DNA of 64,000 bases from Enterovibrio paralichthyis. GTDB taxonomy: Bacteria; Pseudomonadota; Gammaproteobacteria; Enterobacterales; Vibrionaceae. A program made the position numbers and the translations under genes. The stretch is taken from assembly GCF_019209835.1 (NCBI RefSeq), contig NZ_JAHUTS010000015.1, forward strand, positions 1 to 64,000. Reading direction: 5' to 3'. The notes beneath the pieces were generated by a model. It saw only the letters and a program-made list of their open reading frames with translations. It was not told the origin of the DNA and did not search any database. Shown here one piece after another: positions 15,354 to 24,146 of this stretch (positions are counted from its first letter, which is position 1; every line of letters starts with the position of its first letter).

Positions 15354-17064
15354 AAATTGACTCCCTGTTAAATCTCAGTACAACCTGAGTGCCCTTTCCG
15401 GGCTGGCTGTAAAATTCCAAAGCAGCCTTGTTCATTTCAGCAAGGCGGTGTGACACAGAAAGGCCAAGCCCGGTTCCTGTGGTCTTGGTGGTGTAAAACG
15501 GCTGGCTGACTGTGGCGATTTGATGCGTATCCATCCCACAACCTTCATCACTGACTTCCAGACAAACCGTGTTTTCCTGCTCAACCGCCCGCAACCCAAT
15601 GTTGCTGCCGGGCGCGGAGGCATCCAGCGCATTGATCAACAGGTTCATCAGGATTTGCTGGATTTGATTTTCATCGGCAAAAACCTGGCGCGTTTTATCA
15701 CAATCTACATGTAATGTGATCCCCCGTTCTTTTGCCATGGGCGATACCAGCGACGCCAAACGGCGAACAATGGATTGCAGACAAACTGCTTTCGTCTCGG
15801 GATCCGGCGGGCGGGCATATTCTAACAGGTCGGTAATAAGCTGGTTGATGCGGTCAATCTCCCCCACCATCAAAGACTGTAACTCTGCATCTTCAGGCCG
15901 GCTGTCCGGCAGGGTTTGCACACACACTTTGATGGTCGCCAGCGGGTTTCTTATCTCGTGCGCGATTCCGGTGGCGAACTCGCCCCACACCGCTTTGCGT
16001 TCCGCTTCTCCCCTTGCCAGCAGCAGGGAATCCAGATGAGACGTCATGCGGTTGAACGCCCGCGCTAACAAGGAAATTTCATCGTTCCCCGAAATGGGCA
16101 GCGTGGTTTTCCAGTGCCCTTCCGACACCGCATTCGCCGCGTCAATCAAGGGGAAAACGCGGCGACGTACCCGTTTCACCAGAAAGTAGAAAAATGCCGA
16201 TACCAACAGGAGCACCAAGCCTGCCATGATCAAAACCAGAATACGTTCCTGATCACGCTCAAGCACCGGGGGCGTAATGCTGACGTTGACCAAGGACCAG
16301 TCGGAAAACAACGGAAGTTCCGCACTTCGGATTTTCGGGCTCGGTACTAACCTTCCTAACGCATCAAAACAGGCACTGGCTTCACCGCTTCCGCGGCAGA
16401 GAACGACATCGTCACCGGGTGAGCTGGCAAGGTAGCTGGTCAAACTTGCCAGACGTAACTGAAAGCCGAGATACCCGGAAACCCGCCCCTGTTGCTGGGG
16501 ACTCTGTACGGGCAATACCATCAAGTACCAGGCCGACTTTCCCGGCGAGGCCGGTTTGGGGCCAATCAACATCGCAGCGCCAAACTGGGTTTGGGGCAGA
16601 CTTTCAATATCAAACTGCCCCTCTCCCCAATACGGATACCCACTGGCGCTTTGCCCCGGCACGGTGTTGACCAGTTGCCAATCCGCATCGAAAAACAGTG
16701 CGCCATACATCTCGGGACGGTCGATATCAAAGTGGATCAGGTTTTGAGTCAAAGATTGGGTGAAGGAAGCAAAGGAGGTCTGGAACAACTGCGGGATATC
16801 CGGCAGTTCGGAGATGGCTTCCAACGCATGGACGTGCTGGCGGCTGTAGTGATAGAGGCTGTTTCTTATCTGGCTCAGGTTTTGTTGCGCGCGCTCATTT
16901 GCCATATCAGACACTAAGCCCGCCGTCATTCTGTCATAGACAAACACCGTGACTAGCAAGGGTACGCTTGCCACCAGCAAAGACAGCAGAAAAAAGCGCC
17001 TCACCAGGCTGTTTTTCCAAAAGCCTATGGCGTGCGTACCTGTGGCTGTCTGTGCGTAATCCAC
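15331..17064 (-). CDS. sensor histidine kinase partner of the NtrC-type regulator
   Basis: A 577-residue membrane kinase. Transmembrane helices at about 21-43 and 275-297 bracket a periplasmic sensor region of about 230 residues. HAMP linker at 298-350, phosphoacceptor His369 in GIAHEIRNPLATIK, then an HATPase domain with N box NLLINALDA, DEGCGMD and GTGLGLSVSHR. It is the first gene of the kinase-regulator-binding protein operon. The large extracytoplasmic region could touch a ligand-loaded binding protein, as in systems where a soluble receptor signals through a kinase; that is inference. ATG at 17064 is accepted although its ribosome site is weak. Confidence 0.88.
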   Translation of the reverse strand: MDYAQTATGTHAIGFWKNSLVRRFFLLSLLVASVPLLVTVFVYDRMTAGLVSDMANERAQQNLSQIRNSLYHYSRQHVHALEAISELPDIPQLFQTSFASFTQSLTQNLIHFDIDRPEMYGALFFDADWQLVNTVPGQSASGYPYWGEGQFDIESLPQTQFGAAMLIGPKPASPGKSAWYLMVLPVQSPQQQGRVSGYLGFQLRLASLTSYLASSPGDDVVLCRGSGEASACFDALGRLVPSPKIRSAELPLFSDWSLVNVSITPPVLERDQERILVLIMAGLVLLLVSAFFYFLVKRVRRRVFPLIDAANAVSEGHWKTTLPISGNDEISLLARAFNRMTSHLDSLLLARGEAERKAVWGEFATGIAHEIRNPLATIKVCVQTLPDSRPEDAELQSLMVGEIDRINQLITDLLEYARPPDPETKAVCLQSIVRRLASLVSPMAKERGITLHVDCDKTRQVFADENQIQQILMNLLINALDASAPGSNIGLRAVEQENTVCLEVSDEGCGMDTHQIATVSQPFYTTKTTGTGLGLSVSHRLAEMNKAALEFYSQPGKGTQVVLRFNRESICEPDYRI

Positions 17065-17255
17065 GAGTTAACCCTTTGAATAAATAAACTTTTGCGAGGG
17101 AGTACAACAATATACCCCCCTACACTAGCAGGATCTGCGGCAGGCGGTAACAAGACTTATGTCTATATGAGCGACATCCGGTGTAGGGATTTCAGGTTTA
17201 GTGACACAGGGCATTTGCTGGGTGTTGGCTGGTGACGGGAAAAATACCGGAAGCA

Positions 17256-17284
17256 ATAAAAAGCCCGCGATGTTCGCGGGCTTT
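17256..17284 (-). terminator. terminator of katG
   Basis: Perfect 11-bp stem AAAGCCCGCGA / TCGCGGGCTTT with a 3-base loop, followed on the minus strand by TTTATTG. It lies 30 bases past the katG stop. Confidence 0.85.
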
Positions 17285-17313
17285 CGTGTGGTTATGGATA
17301 GTTTGGCCGATGA

Positions 17314-19485
17314 TTATGCCAGGTCGAATCGATCCGCATTCATCACTTTGGTCCAGACGGCGATGAAGTCTTTCACAAACTTCTCTTTGTTGTCGTCCTG
17401 TGCGTACACCTCTGCATAAGCACGCAAGATGGAGTTAGAACCAAACACCAGATCGACGCGCGTCGCTGTGTATTTCACTTCGCCACTGACGCGGGACACG
17501 ATGTCGTAAGAATTACGGCCGGTTGGTTTCCATTGGTAATTCATGTCGGTCAGCGTCACGAAGAAGTCGTTGCTCAAAGTGCCAACCCGGTCGGTGAATA
17601 CACCATGTGCACCACCGCCATGGTTGGTACCAAGAACACGCATACCGCCCAGCAATACTGTCATTTCCGGTGCGCTCAGACCCAGCAGTTGAGCACGGTC
17701 CAGCAGCATCTCTTCCGGCGTGACAGCGTAGTGTTGTTTCTGCCAGTTACGGAAACCATCTGCCAGCGGCTCCAGTACGCCCATCGAATCAACATCAGTC
17801 TGCTCTGCGGTTGCATCACCACGACCTGGGGCAAATGGCACATCGACACTGACGCCTGCCGCTTTGGCTGCCTGCTCAATACCGACATTACCTGCCAGCA
17901 CAATCACATCCGCCAGGCTTGCTCCGATTTCCTGCGCAATAGGCTCTAGCACTGCAAGCACGTTTGCCAGACGCTCAGGCTCGTTGCCCTGCCAATCTTT
18001 CATCGGCGCAAGGCGGATACGCGCACCGTTTGCACCGCCGCGTTTGTCCGAGCTTCGGAATGTGCGCGCGCTGTCCCAGGCTGTTGATACCATGTCACCT
18101 ACAGACAGGCCACTTGCGGCGATTTTCGCTTTCACTGCAGCGACATCATAACCGGTGTTGCCAGCAGGAATTGGGTCTTGCCAAATCATCTCTTCCGCCG
18201 GTACATCAGGGCCGATATAACGGGTTTTAGGCCCCAGATCGCGGTGGGTCAGTTTAAACCAGGCTCGCGCAAACACTTCAGAGAAGTACGCAGGATCTGC
18301 ATAGAACTTCTGGGAAATCTTGAGGTAATCCGGGTCAATTTTCAGCGCCATATCAGCGTCTGTCATCATTGGGTTATGACGGATGCTTGGGTCTTCAACA
18401 TCAACAGGCTTGTCTTCGTCTTTGATGTCGACAGGTTCCCACTGCCATGCGCCTGCCGGGCTCTTGGTCAGTTGCCACTCGTGGTTCAGCAGCATGTCAA
18501 AGAAGCCGTTGTCCCATTGCGTTGGATGGGTTGTCCACGCACCTTCTACACCACTGGTGACTGTGTCACGGCCAATGCCGCGGGATTTGTGGTTTTGCCA
18601 GCCCAAACCTTGCTCTTCAAGATCTGCACCTTCCGGCGCTGGGCCAAGGTTTGCAGCGTCACCGTTACCATGGGCTTTACCCACAGTGTGACCACCTGCA
18701 GTCAGGGCAACCGTTTCTTCATCGTTCATACCCATGCGCTCAAAGGTTACACGCATATCGTGGGCGGTTTTCAGCGGATCAGGGTTACCGTCCACACCTT
18801 CTGGGTTGACGTAGATAAGCCCCATCATGACCGCGGCCAGCGGGTTTTCCAGGTCGCGCTCGCCTGAGTAGCGGCTGTTTTCCGTATTACTCGGTGCCAG
18901 CCATTCTTGCTCTGAACCCCAGTAAATGTCTTTCTCTGGGTGCCAGATATCTTCGCGGCCAAAAGCAAAACCAAAGGTTTTCAGACCCATTGATTCATAC
19001 GCCATGTTGCCCGCAAGGATCATCAAATCTGCCCAGCTGATCTTGTTGCCGTATTTTTGTTTGATTGGCCAAAGCAGACGACGCGCTTTGTCGAGGTTGC
19101 CGTTGTCAGGCCAGGAATTGAGGGGCGCAAAACGCTGGTTGCCGGTGCTTGCACCACCGCGGCCATCACCAATACGGTAAGTACCAGCAGAGTGCCATGC
19201 CATACGGATCATCAGACCGCCGTAGTGACCCCAGTCTGCAGGCCACCAAGCCTGACTGTCAGTCATCAAGGCTTTTAGGTCATTTTTCAGTGCGTCCACA
19301 TCCAGTGTTTTTACTGCTTCGCGATAACTGAAGTCCGCACCCAGTGGGTTTGTTTTGTTGTCGTGTTGATGAAGAATGTCCAGATTCAGTGATTTTGGCC
19401 ACCAAACCGCATTAGGGTTGCTGCCGTTGGTCACTGCACCATGTACCACAGGGCATTTGCCCGACGTACCGTTTTTGCTATCCAT
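17314..19485 (-). CDS. katG: catalase-peroxidase KatG
   Basis: Bifunctional heme enzyme that removes hydrogen peroxide. The 723-residue product has the distal heme triad Arg94-Trp97-His98 in RMAWHSAGTYR, the proximal histidine in GGHTVGKAHG, and the partners of the Met-Tyr-Trp crosslink (GLIYVNPEG and FERMGM). The second, non-heme half is complete to the end. It has no signal peptide, so it is the cytoplasmic type. It is a single-gene unit between its own promoter region and the terminator at 17256. Control by OxyR is usual for the family, but I did not find a convincing site. Confidence 0.96.
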   Translation of the reverse strand: MDSKNGTSGKCPVVHGAVTNGSNPNAVWWPKSLNLDILHQHDNKTNPLGADFSYREAVKTLDVDALKNDLKALMTDSQAWWPADWGHYGGLMIRMAWHSAGTYRIGDGRGGASTGNQRFAPLNSWPDNGNLDKARRLLWPIKQKYGNKISWADLMILAGNMAYESMGLKTFGFAFGREDIWHPEKDIYWGSEQEWLAPSNTENSRYSGERDLENPLAAVMMGLIYVNPEGVDGNPDPLKTAHDMRVTFERMGMNDEETVALTAGGHTVGKAHGNGDAANLGPAPEGADLEEQGLGWQNHKSRGIGRDTVTSGVEGAWTTHPTQWDNGFFDMLLNHEWQLTKSPAGAWQWEPVDIKDEDKPVDVEDPSIRHNPMMTDADMALKIDPDYLKISQKFYADPAYFSEVFARAWFKLTHRDLGPKTRYIGPDVPAEEMIWQDPIPAGNTGYDVAAVKAKIAASGLSVGDMVSTAWDSARTFRSSDKRGGANGARIRLAPMKDWQGNEPERLANVLAVLEPIAQEIGASLADVIVLAGNVGIEQAAKAAGVSVDVPFAPGRGDATAEQTDVDSMGVLEPLADGFRNWQKQHYAVTPEEMLLDRAQLLGLSAPEMTVLLGGMRVLGTNHGGGAHGVFTDRVGTLSNDFFVTLTDMNYQWKPTGRNSYDIVSRVSGEVKYTATRVDLVFGSNSILRAYAEVYAQDDNKEKFVKDFIAVWTKVMNADRFDLA

Positions 19486-19937
19486 AATTCTGAGCCTTTT
19501 GTTTTGTTATCTTCTTCACGTCGAAGGATTTGAATGCAGATTTTTTCTGCTCATGGGTAAAGTTAGCGCCTTGCTGAGAATAAGAACAATTGCTTTTACC
19601 TCTATCTGTGATTGGTTTGATCTATGTTAACGGTGGGTGATTTTTGTTTTCCACAGGCGTGCATTTGATAATAAATTGTGCGCAATAGAAGCATGAAATC
19701 AACGTGCTGAATTACGATTCCTTACCAATTCGAATCATCATTAACCTTTGATAACTAACATGTATTCTGAAAATCATGCGTTTAAAAAACGCAAATAACC
19801 ATTACCAGGAGTGACTATTTCCACCTATTCGCCAAAACAGATACGGGTAGCGCAAGACTGGGGCTATGCAATGAACTTCTCACCCCACCACGAATAGGTT
19901 GGGTATGAAAACAAAGGCGTTTTGGATCAACGAGGAT
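19486..19937. other. gene-free region upstream of katG
   Basis: About 450 bases between the katG start and the mglC terminator. I see no credible coding frame. The 60-codon frame over 19899-20081 runs through the mglC terminator and into mglC antisense, so I left it out. The katG promoter must lie near 19500-19600. Confidence 0.5.
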
Positions 19938-19968
19938 AAGAAAGGCCGCTGTAAATTAAGCGGCCTTT
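19938..19968 (-). terminator. terminator of the mgl operon
   Basis: Perfect 10-bp stem AAAGGCCGCT / AGCGGCCTTT (19941-19950, 19959-19968) with an 8-base loop, 14 bases past the mglC stop. The minus-strand U run is short and interrupted (TTTCTT). Confidence 0.75.
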
Positions 19969-19981
19969 TGGTTGGGGAGCG

Positions 19982-20989
19982 TTATTTCTTGTTGGCGTAT
20001 TTCATCGAATCCAGCGCGACCGCGAAGATGATGATGCTGCCTTTAATGATGTACTGCCAGTATGGGCTGACACCGATATAGGTCATGCCGTAGTTGATAA
20101 CGGTGAAGATAAGCACCCCCGTCACCACCCCGGCAATACTGCCGACACCACCGGCAAACGAAACACCGCCCACCACACAGGCCGCGATGGCATCAAGCTC
20201 ATACAGGAAACCGAGGTTGTTGGTCGCACTGCCGATACGGCCGGCTTCCAGCATACCGCCGAAGGCATAGAACACGCCTGACAACGCGTACACTTTCAGC
20301 AGTGTCATGGGTACGTTAACACCGGATACACGCGCCGCTTCAGGGTTACCACCTACCGCGAAAATGTTCTTCCCGAACACGGTTTTGTTCCACAGTATCC
20401 ACATAAAGGCGATAGCGATAATGGCGTAGAAGGTGATGTACGAGAAACGGAAATCCCCGAGACGGATAAAGCCTTGGGTGAACTCGGTAAAGCGCGGGTC
20501 AAAGCCTGCGATAGGTGATGCGCCCACCGCATCGTAATACAGCGAGTTGATGCCGTAGACGATGATCATGGTGCCCAATGTGGCGATAAAAGGTGTCACT
20601 TTGAGGTAAGCCACGATAATACCGTTCACCAGACCAATGACGGCACCAACCAAACAAACCGCAATGATCACGCCTGCAATAGGGATCTCACCCAGGCTCG
20701 GGAACACCTTGTTCACGTTGTCAGCAGACTGAAGCAAGGTCGCTGACAGCACCGCTGCCAAACCTACCTGGCGACCGGCTGAAAGGTCGGTACCCTGGGT
20801 CACAATCAGACCCGCCACACCCAGCGCGATAATGACGCGAACCGACGATTGGGTAAGGATGTTACTTAGGTTACGCAAGCTTAAAAATGAGGGTTCCTGA
20901 ATAACGATAACGGCTAACAGGATCAAAAGTACGGCGTAGATAGCACCTTCTTTTAAGTGCTTTAAGGCAAAAGATTTTACTGCATCCAT
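19982..20989 (-). CDS. mglC: galactose/methylgalactoside ABC transporter permease MglC
   Basis: Membrane channel subunit of the galactose ABC importer, 335 residues, about the length of the E. coli protein, with 8-10 hydrophobic segments of the BPD_transp_2 (RbsC/MglC) family. Recognisable stretches are TQGTDLSAGRQVGLAAV near residue 65 and NPEAARVSGVN (the cytoplasmic EAA-like loop that contacts the ATPase). It follows mglA by 9 bases and is last in the mglBAC operon. Confidence 0.93.
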   Translation of the reverse strand: MDAVKSFALKHLKEGAIYAVLLILLAVIVIQEPSFLSLRNLSNILTQSSVRVIIALGVAGLIVTQGTDLSAGRQVGLAAVLSATLLQSADNVNKVFPSLGEIPIAGVIIAVCLVGAVIGLVNGIIVAYLKVTPFIATLGTMIIVYGINSLYYDAVGASPIAGFDPRFTEFTQGFIRLGDFRFSYITFYAIIAIAFMWILWNKTVFGKNIFAVGGNPEAARVSGVNVPMTLLKVYALSGVFYAFGGMLEAGRIGSATNNLGFLYELDAIAACVVGGVSFAGGVGSIAGVVTGVLIFTVINYGMTYIGVSPYWQYIIKGSIIIFAVALDSMKYANKK

Positions 20990-20998
20990 GATTCAGTC

Positions 20999-22507
20999 CT
21001 ACAGATAGCGAGAGGCCAGCTCTAAAATTTCGTTTTGCGAGGTTTCTTTGGTGTTGACGATGCCTGCGGCGCGACCGTTGCTCATCACCAGAATCCGGTC
21101 TGTGATCCCCAAAAGCTCGGGCATTTCGGACGAGATGATGATGATCCCTTTGTCCTTTTTCGCCAGCTCCAGGATCAGTTGGTAAATCTCAAACTTCGCG
21201 CCCACATCAATGCCGCGTGTCGGTTCATCAAGCATCAGGATTTCAGGCTGGGTCAGCAGCCAGCGACCGATGATCACTTTCTGTTGGTTACCGCCGGAAA
21301 GCGAACCGATAGGCGTTTGATGGGAAGGTGTTTTCACGCGCATGGAATCGATAACCCACTGGGTATCGCTTTTCATTTTTGCGTTGCTGAGAAGCCCATA
21401 AGGGGTTTTGTATTCGTTGACGTTGGCAACCAGCGAGTTAAACGTGATGTCGAGATTGGAATAGATGCCCGTTGAACGGCGCTCTTCTGTGACCAGCGCA
21501 AAACCGTTGTTAATCGCTTCATGTGCATCGCGGTTTCGCATTTCCGTACCGTGAAGCAAGATTTGTCCGTGGCTGCATTCGCGCACCCCGAACAGGGTTT
21601 CCACGATATCGGTACGGCGCGAACCGACCAGACCCGCCACACCGAGAATTTCCCCTGCACGCAGATCGAAAGTAATGTCCTCTATGGAAGGTTGGTTGAG
21701 CGCAGTAAGGTGCTTCACTTCCAGAATCACGTTTTTAGGCGTGTTGGTTTTTTCGGGGAAGCGGTTTGTTAATTCACGGCCAACCATCATGGCGATGATC
21801 TTGTCCATCGTCAGCCCTTGAAGCGGACGCGTATCAACCCACTGACCATCACGCAGGATGGTGATTTCATCGCAGATCGCGAAGATTTCTTCCATTTTGT
21901 GGGAGATATACACCACACCACAGCCTTTTTCCTTCAGCTTGTTGATGATGGTGAACAGATGGTTAACTTCTTTTTCTGTAAGGGACGACGTCGGCTCGTC
22001 CATGATCACGATCTTGGCATCGTAGGAAAACGCCTTGGCGATTTCGACCATCTGCATCTGCGAAACCGACAGGGTCGCGACTTTCACGCGCGGGTCGATC
22101 TTGATGTCGAGTTCTTCAAAAATGGCTTTGGTATCGCGATACATTTTATCGTGATCGACAAAGAAGCCTTTCTTGGGATAACGCCCCAACCAGATATTGT
22201 CCATCACCGAACATTGCTTAACCTGATTGAGTTCTTGGTGAACCATGGAAACACCGGATTCCAGTGCTTCTTTCGATGATGAGAAATTGATGTGTTTGCC
22301 AAGAAAGACGATATCGCCTTGGTCTTTCTCGTAAATCCCAAAAAGGCATTTCAGTAACGTCGATTTACCTGCGCCGTTTTCGCCCATCAGGGCGTGAATA
22401 GAATGCGGACGGACTTTCAGGTTGACGTTATCGAGTGCCTTAACCCCCGGAAATGACTTACTCACGCCAGTCATTTCTAACAGAAATTCGTGTGCTGTTT
22501 CTTGCAT
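20999..22507 (-). CDS. mglA: galactose/methylgalactoside ABC transporter ATPase MglA
   Basis: Double-domain ATPase of 502 residues that powers galactose import. The N-terminal cassette has Walker A GENGAGKST, signature SVSQMQMVEIA and Walker B IVIMDEP; the C-terminal cassette has a degenerate Walker A (GLVGSRRT), signature LSGGNQQK and LMLDEPTRGID, the usual asymmetry of sugar ABC ATPases. The ATG at 22507 follows a stem-loop that separates it from mglB. Confidence 0.94.
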   Translation of the reverse strand: MQETAHEFLLEMTGVSKSFPGVKALDNVNLKVRPHSIHALMGENGAGKSTLLKCLFGIYEKDQGDIVFLGKHINFSSSKEALESGVSMVHQELNQVKQCSVMDNIWLGRYPKKGFFVDHDKMYRDTKAIFEELDIKIDPRVKVATLSVSQMQMVEIAKAFSYDAKIVIMDEPTSSLTEKEVNHLFTIINKLKEKGCGVVYISHKMEEIFAICDEITILRDGQWVDTRPLQGLTMDKIIAMMVGRELTNRFPEKTNTPKNVILEVKHLTALNQPSIEDITFDLRAGEILGVAGLVGSRRTDIVETLFGVRECSHGQILLHGTEMRNRDAHEAINNGFALVTEERRSTGIYSNLDITFNSLVANVNEYKTPYGLLSNAKMKSDTQWVIDSMRVKTPSHQTPIGSLSGGNQQKVIIGRWLLTQPEILMLDEPTRGIDVGAKFEIYQLILELAKKDKGIIIISSEMPELLGITDRILVMSNGRAAGIVNTKETSQNEILELASRYL

Positions 22508-22530
22508 GGCGTCTCTTTATTATTCTGATG

Positions 22531-22591
22531 AACAAGTACTTTGCGGGAGTTCGCATCCATCAGGTGGCGAACTCTTCATCTGGTACTTGTT
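22531..22591 (-). other. mglB-mglA intergenic stem-loop
   Basis: A long interrupted stem: AACAAGTAC (22531-22539) pairs with GTACTTGTT (22583-22591), and inside it GAGTTCGC (22547-22554) pairs with GCGAACTC (22567-22574). Such structures often protect the upstream message so that the binding protein is made in excess over membrane subunits. Confidence 0.6.
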
Positions 22592-22596
22592 GAGGA

Positions 22597-22640
22597 AAAA
22601 ATAAATAGAAAGGTGTAGGAGGAGGAACTCCCCCTCCTAC
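22597..22640 (-). terminator. hairpin after mglB, partial terminator
   Basis: Stem GTAGGAGGAGG / CCCCCTCCTAC (22615-22625, 22630-22640; one mismatch) followed on the minus strand by a T-rich stretch (TTTATTTTTTCC) 10 bases later. It may end part of the mglB transcripts before mglA. Confidence 0.5.
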
Positions 22641-22647
22641 CGGGCTG

Positions 22648-23631
22648 TTACATGAACTTGTCGATAGACTCGATATCTACGCCCACGTAAGGAACGCGAA
22701 CCACTTTGTTCTGGATAACCCACTGGGTGCCTTCAGCCGCTGCTTTACCTTTTGCCAGGTTGCGGGACAGTTCGAAGGTCGCTTTCGCCTGGTTGGTTGC
22801 ATCGTTCAGTACAGTACCCGCCATGTCGCCGGATTTAACCAGCGCCAGCGCTTCTGCCAGTGCATCCACGCCGTAAACCGGCAGTTTCACGCCTGCGCCG
22901 CGCAGCGCTTCCACCGCACCCATCGCCATACCGTCGTTGTTGGCGATAACGATTTCAATCTTGTTGCCGTTAGGGCCGGACAACCAAGCGTCTACCTTAT
23001 CTTTCGCCATCGCGGTATCCCACATGCCGGTATCCATGTGAAGCTCTTCAGTCGTGATACCTTTGTCGTTCAGGGTCTTCACTGAGTAGCTGGTACGTGC
23101 TTCTGCATCTGGGTGGCCAGGCTCACCTTTCAACATCACGTACTGGAGAACGCCGTCGCCATTTTTGTCCCAGCTTGGATTCGCTTTCCACTGTTTCGCA
23201 ATCAGCTCACCCTGGATGATGCCGGACTCTTTTGAATCTGTACCCACGTAATAGGCTTTGTCATAGCTCGCCATCGCAGATTGGGTGGGTTCTTTGTTGA
23301 AGAAGACGATTGGCACATCATCCATTTTCGCTTTCTGGATGATGGTTGGTGCCGCAGCCGGGTCAACCAAGTTGATCGCCAGCGCCTGAACGCCACGAGC
23401 CAGCATGACGTCAACCTGATCGTTTTGCATTGACTGGCTGTTTTGGGAGTCGTTCATCAGCAGACGGGTGTTTTCATCAGCTTTTGCTTCTTTCTCAATC
23501 GCCTGGCGAACCACGGACATAAAGTTGTCGTCGTACTTATAAATGGTGAAGCCCAAAGTGGTGTCAGCCATAGCAGGCGCGCCAAATCCCAATCCAGCGG
23601 TAAGCATTGCTAGTGCAGTCAGCTTTTTCAT
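22648..23631 (-). CDS. mglB: galactose/glucose periplasmic binding protein MglB
   Basis: Exported sugar receptor of 327 residues with a signal peptide (MKKLTALAMLTAGLGFGAP, cleavage near AMA|D). It has the ribose/galactose binder fold: LGFTIYKYDDNFMSVVR at the mature N-terminus, FFNKEP at the hinge and NNDGMAMGAVEAL in the second lobe. The calcium-site region with DKNGDG of the enteric homologue is present (WDKNGDGVLQYV). First gene of mglBAC, with operator-like sites upstream. Confidence 0.94.
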   Translation of the reverse strand: MKKLTALAMLTAGLGFGAPAMADTTLGFTIYKYDDNFMSVVRQAIEKEAKADENTRLLMNDSQNSQSMQNDQVDVMLARGVQALAINLVDPAAAPTIIQKAKMDDVPIVFFNKEPTQSAMASYDKAYYVGTDSKESGIIQGELIAKQWKANPSWDKNGDGVLQYVMLKGEPGHPDAEARTSYSVKTLNDKGITTEELHMDTGMWDTAMAKDKVDAWLSGPNGNKIEIVIANNDGMAMGAVEALRGAGVKLPVYGVDALAEALALVKSGDMAGTVLNDATNQAKATFELSRNLAKGKAAAEGTQWVIQNKVVRVPYVGVDIESIDKFM

Positions 23632-23696
23632 AGGTTACATCCTAAGTGTTGTTATTTTATGTAGGGTCAGGGTGCTATATAAGCAGATCGTTGCTT

Positions 23697-23712
23697 ATGT
23701 AAACGTTTTCCC
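23697..23712. promoter_or_regulatory. GalR/GalS-like operator 1 of mgl
   Basis: ATGTAAACGTTTTCCC, centred on the CG typical of LacI-family operators (consensus GTGTAANCGNTTACAC), 66 bases upstream of the mglB start. Confidence 0.5.
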
Positions 23713-23834
23713 TAACGGAGTATATTTAGTTGCAACTCAATTAACGTGACCGGGATGGTGAATTTGCTTCCATCTCTTTGAAATTAAGATGTTCGTTCAC
23801 AATATGTGATCGATTAAATAATTATCGAAAGTGG

Positions 23835-23850
23835 GTGTAAACGTATACTA
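23835..23850. promoter_or_regulatory. GalR/GalS-like operator 2 of mgl
   Basis: GTGTAAACGTATACTA; the left half matches the Gal consensus exactly. Its centre is 138 bases from that of operator 1, a spacing that would allow repression by looping. No galR/galS gene is in the window. Confidence 0.5.
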
Positions 23851-24146
23851 ATCGTGTGAATTTGAGCCGAGATTTAAAACGTGAAGTGGAATAGCAGCAA
23901 GGCGAAAAATCATGCAGATCTCATATTCGCTCAGTTGCGTTTGACGCGTGAAATTTTTGTTGAATGGAGTTTAGTGGGAGTGAGGGATTGGCAGACTTCA
24001 TTGGTCTAGATGCTCTATTAGAAGTAGGAGCTGTTAGCTGCTTGTGCAGAATTAGACAAGTAGTAAAGCACACCAAGCCCTGTTTTTGACCCGATGTACA
24101 ATTACTGTATCAAACATCCCTGCCAATTAGGTTGCTGTATAAACGT

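Larger units (their letters stand above)
23632..24146. other. mgl promoter region
   Basis: 515 bases between mglB and the end of the GntR gene. It holds two GalR/GalS-like operators (listed) and an interrupted TCACA/TGTGA dyad near 23798 that might bind CRP. No gene is visible. Confidence 0.5.

Noticed and set aside
19811..19897. 28-codon GTG frame upstream of katG
   Set aside because: AGGA directly abuts the GTG with no spacer, and the peptide has no recognisable feature.
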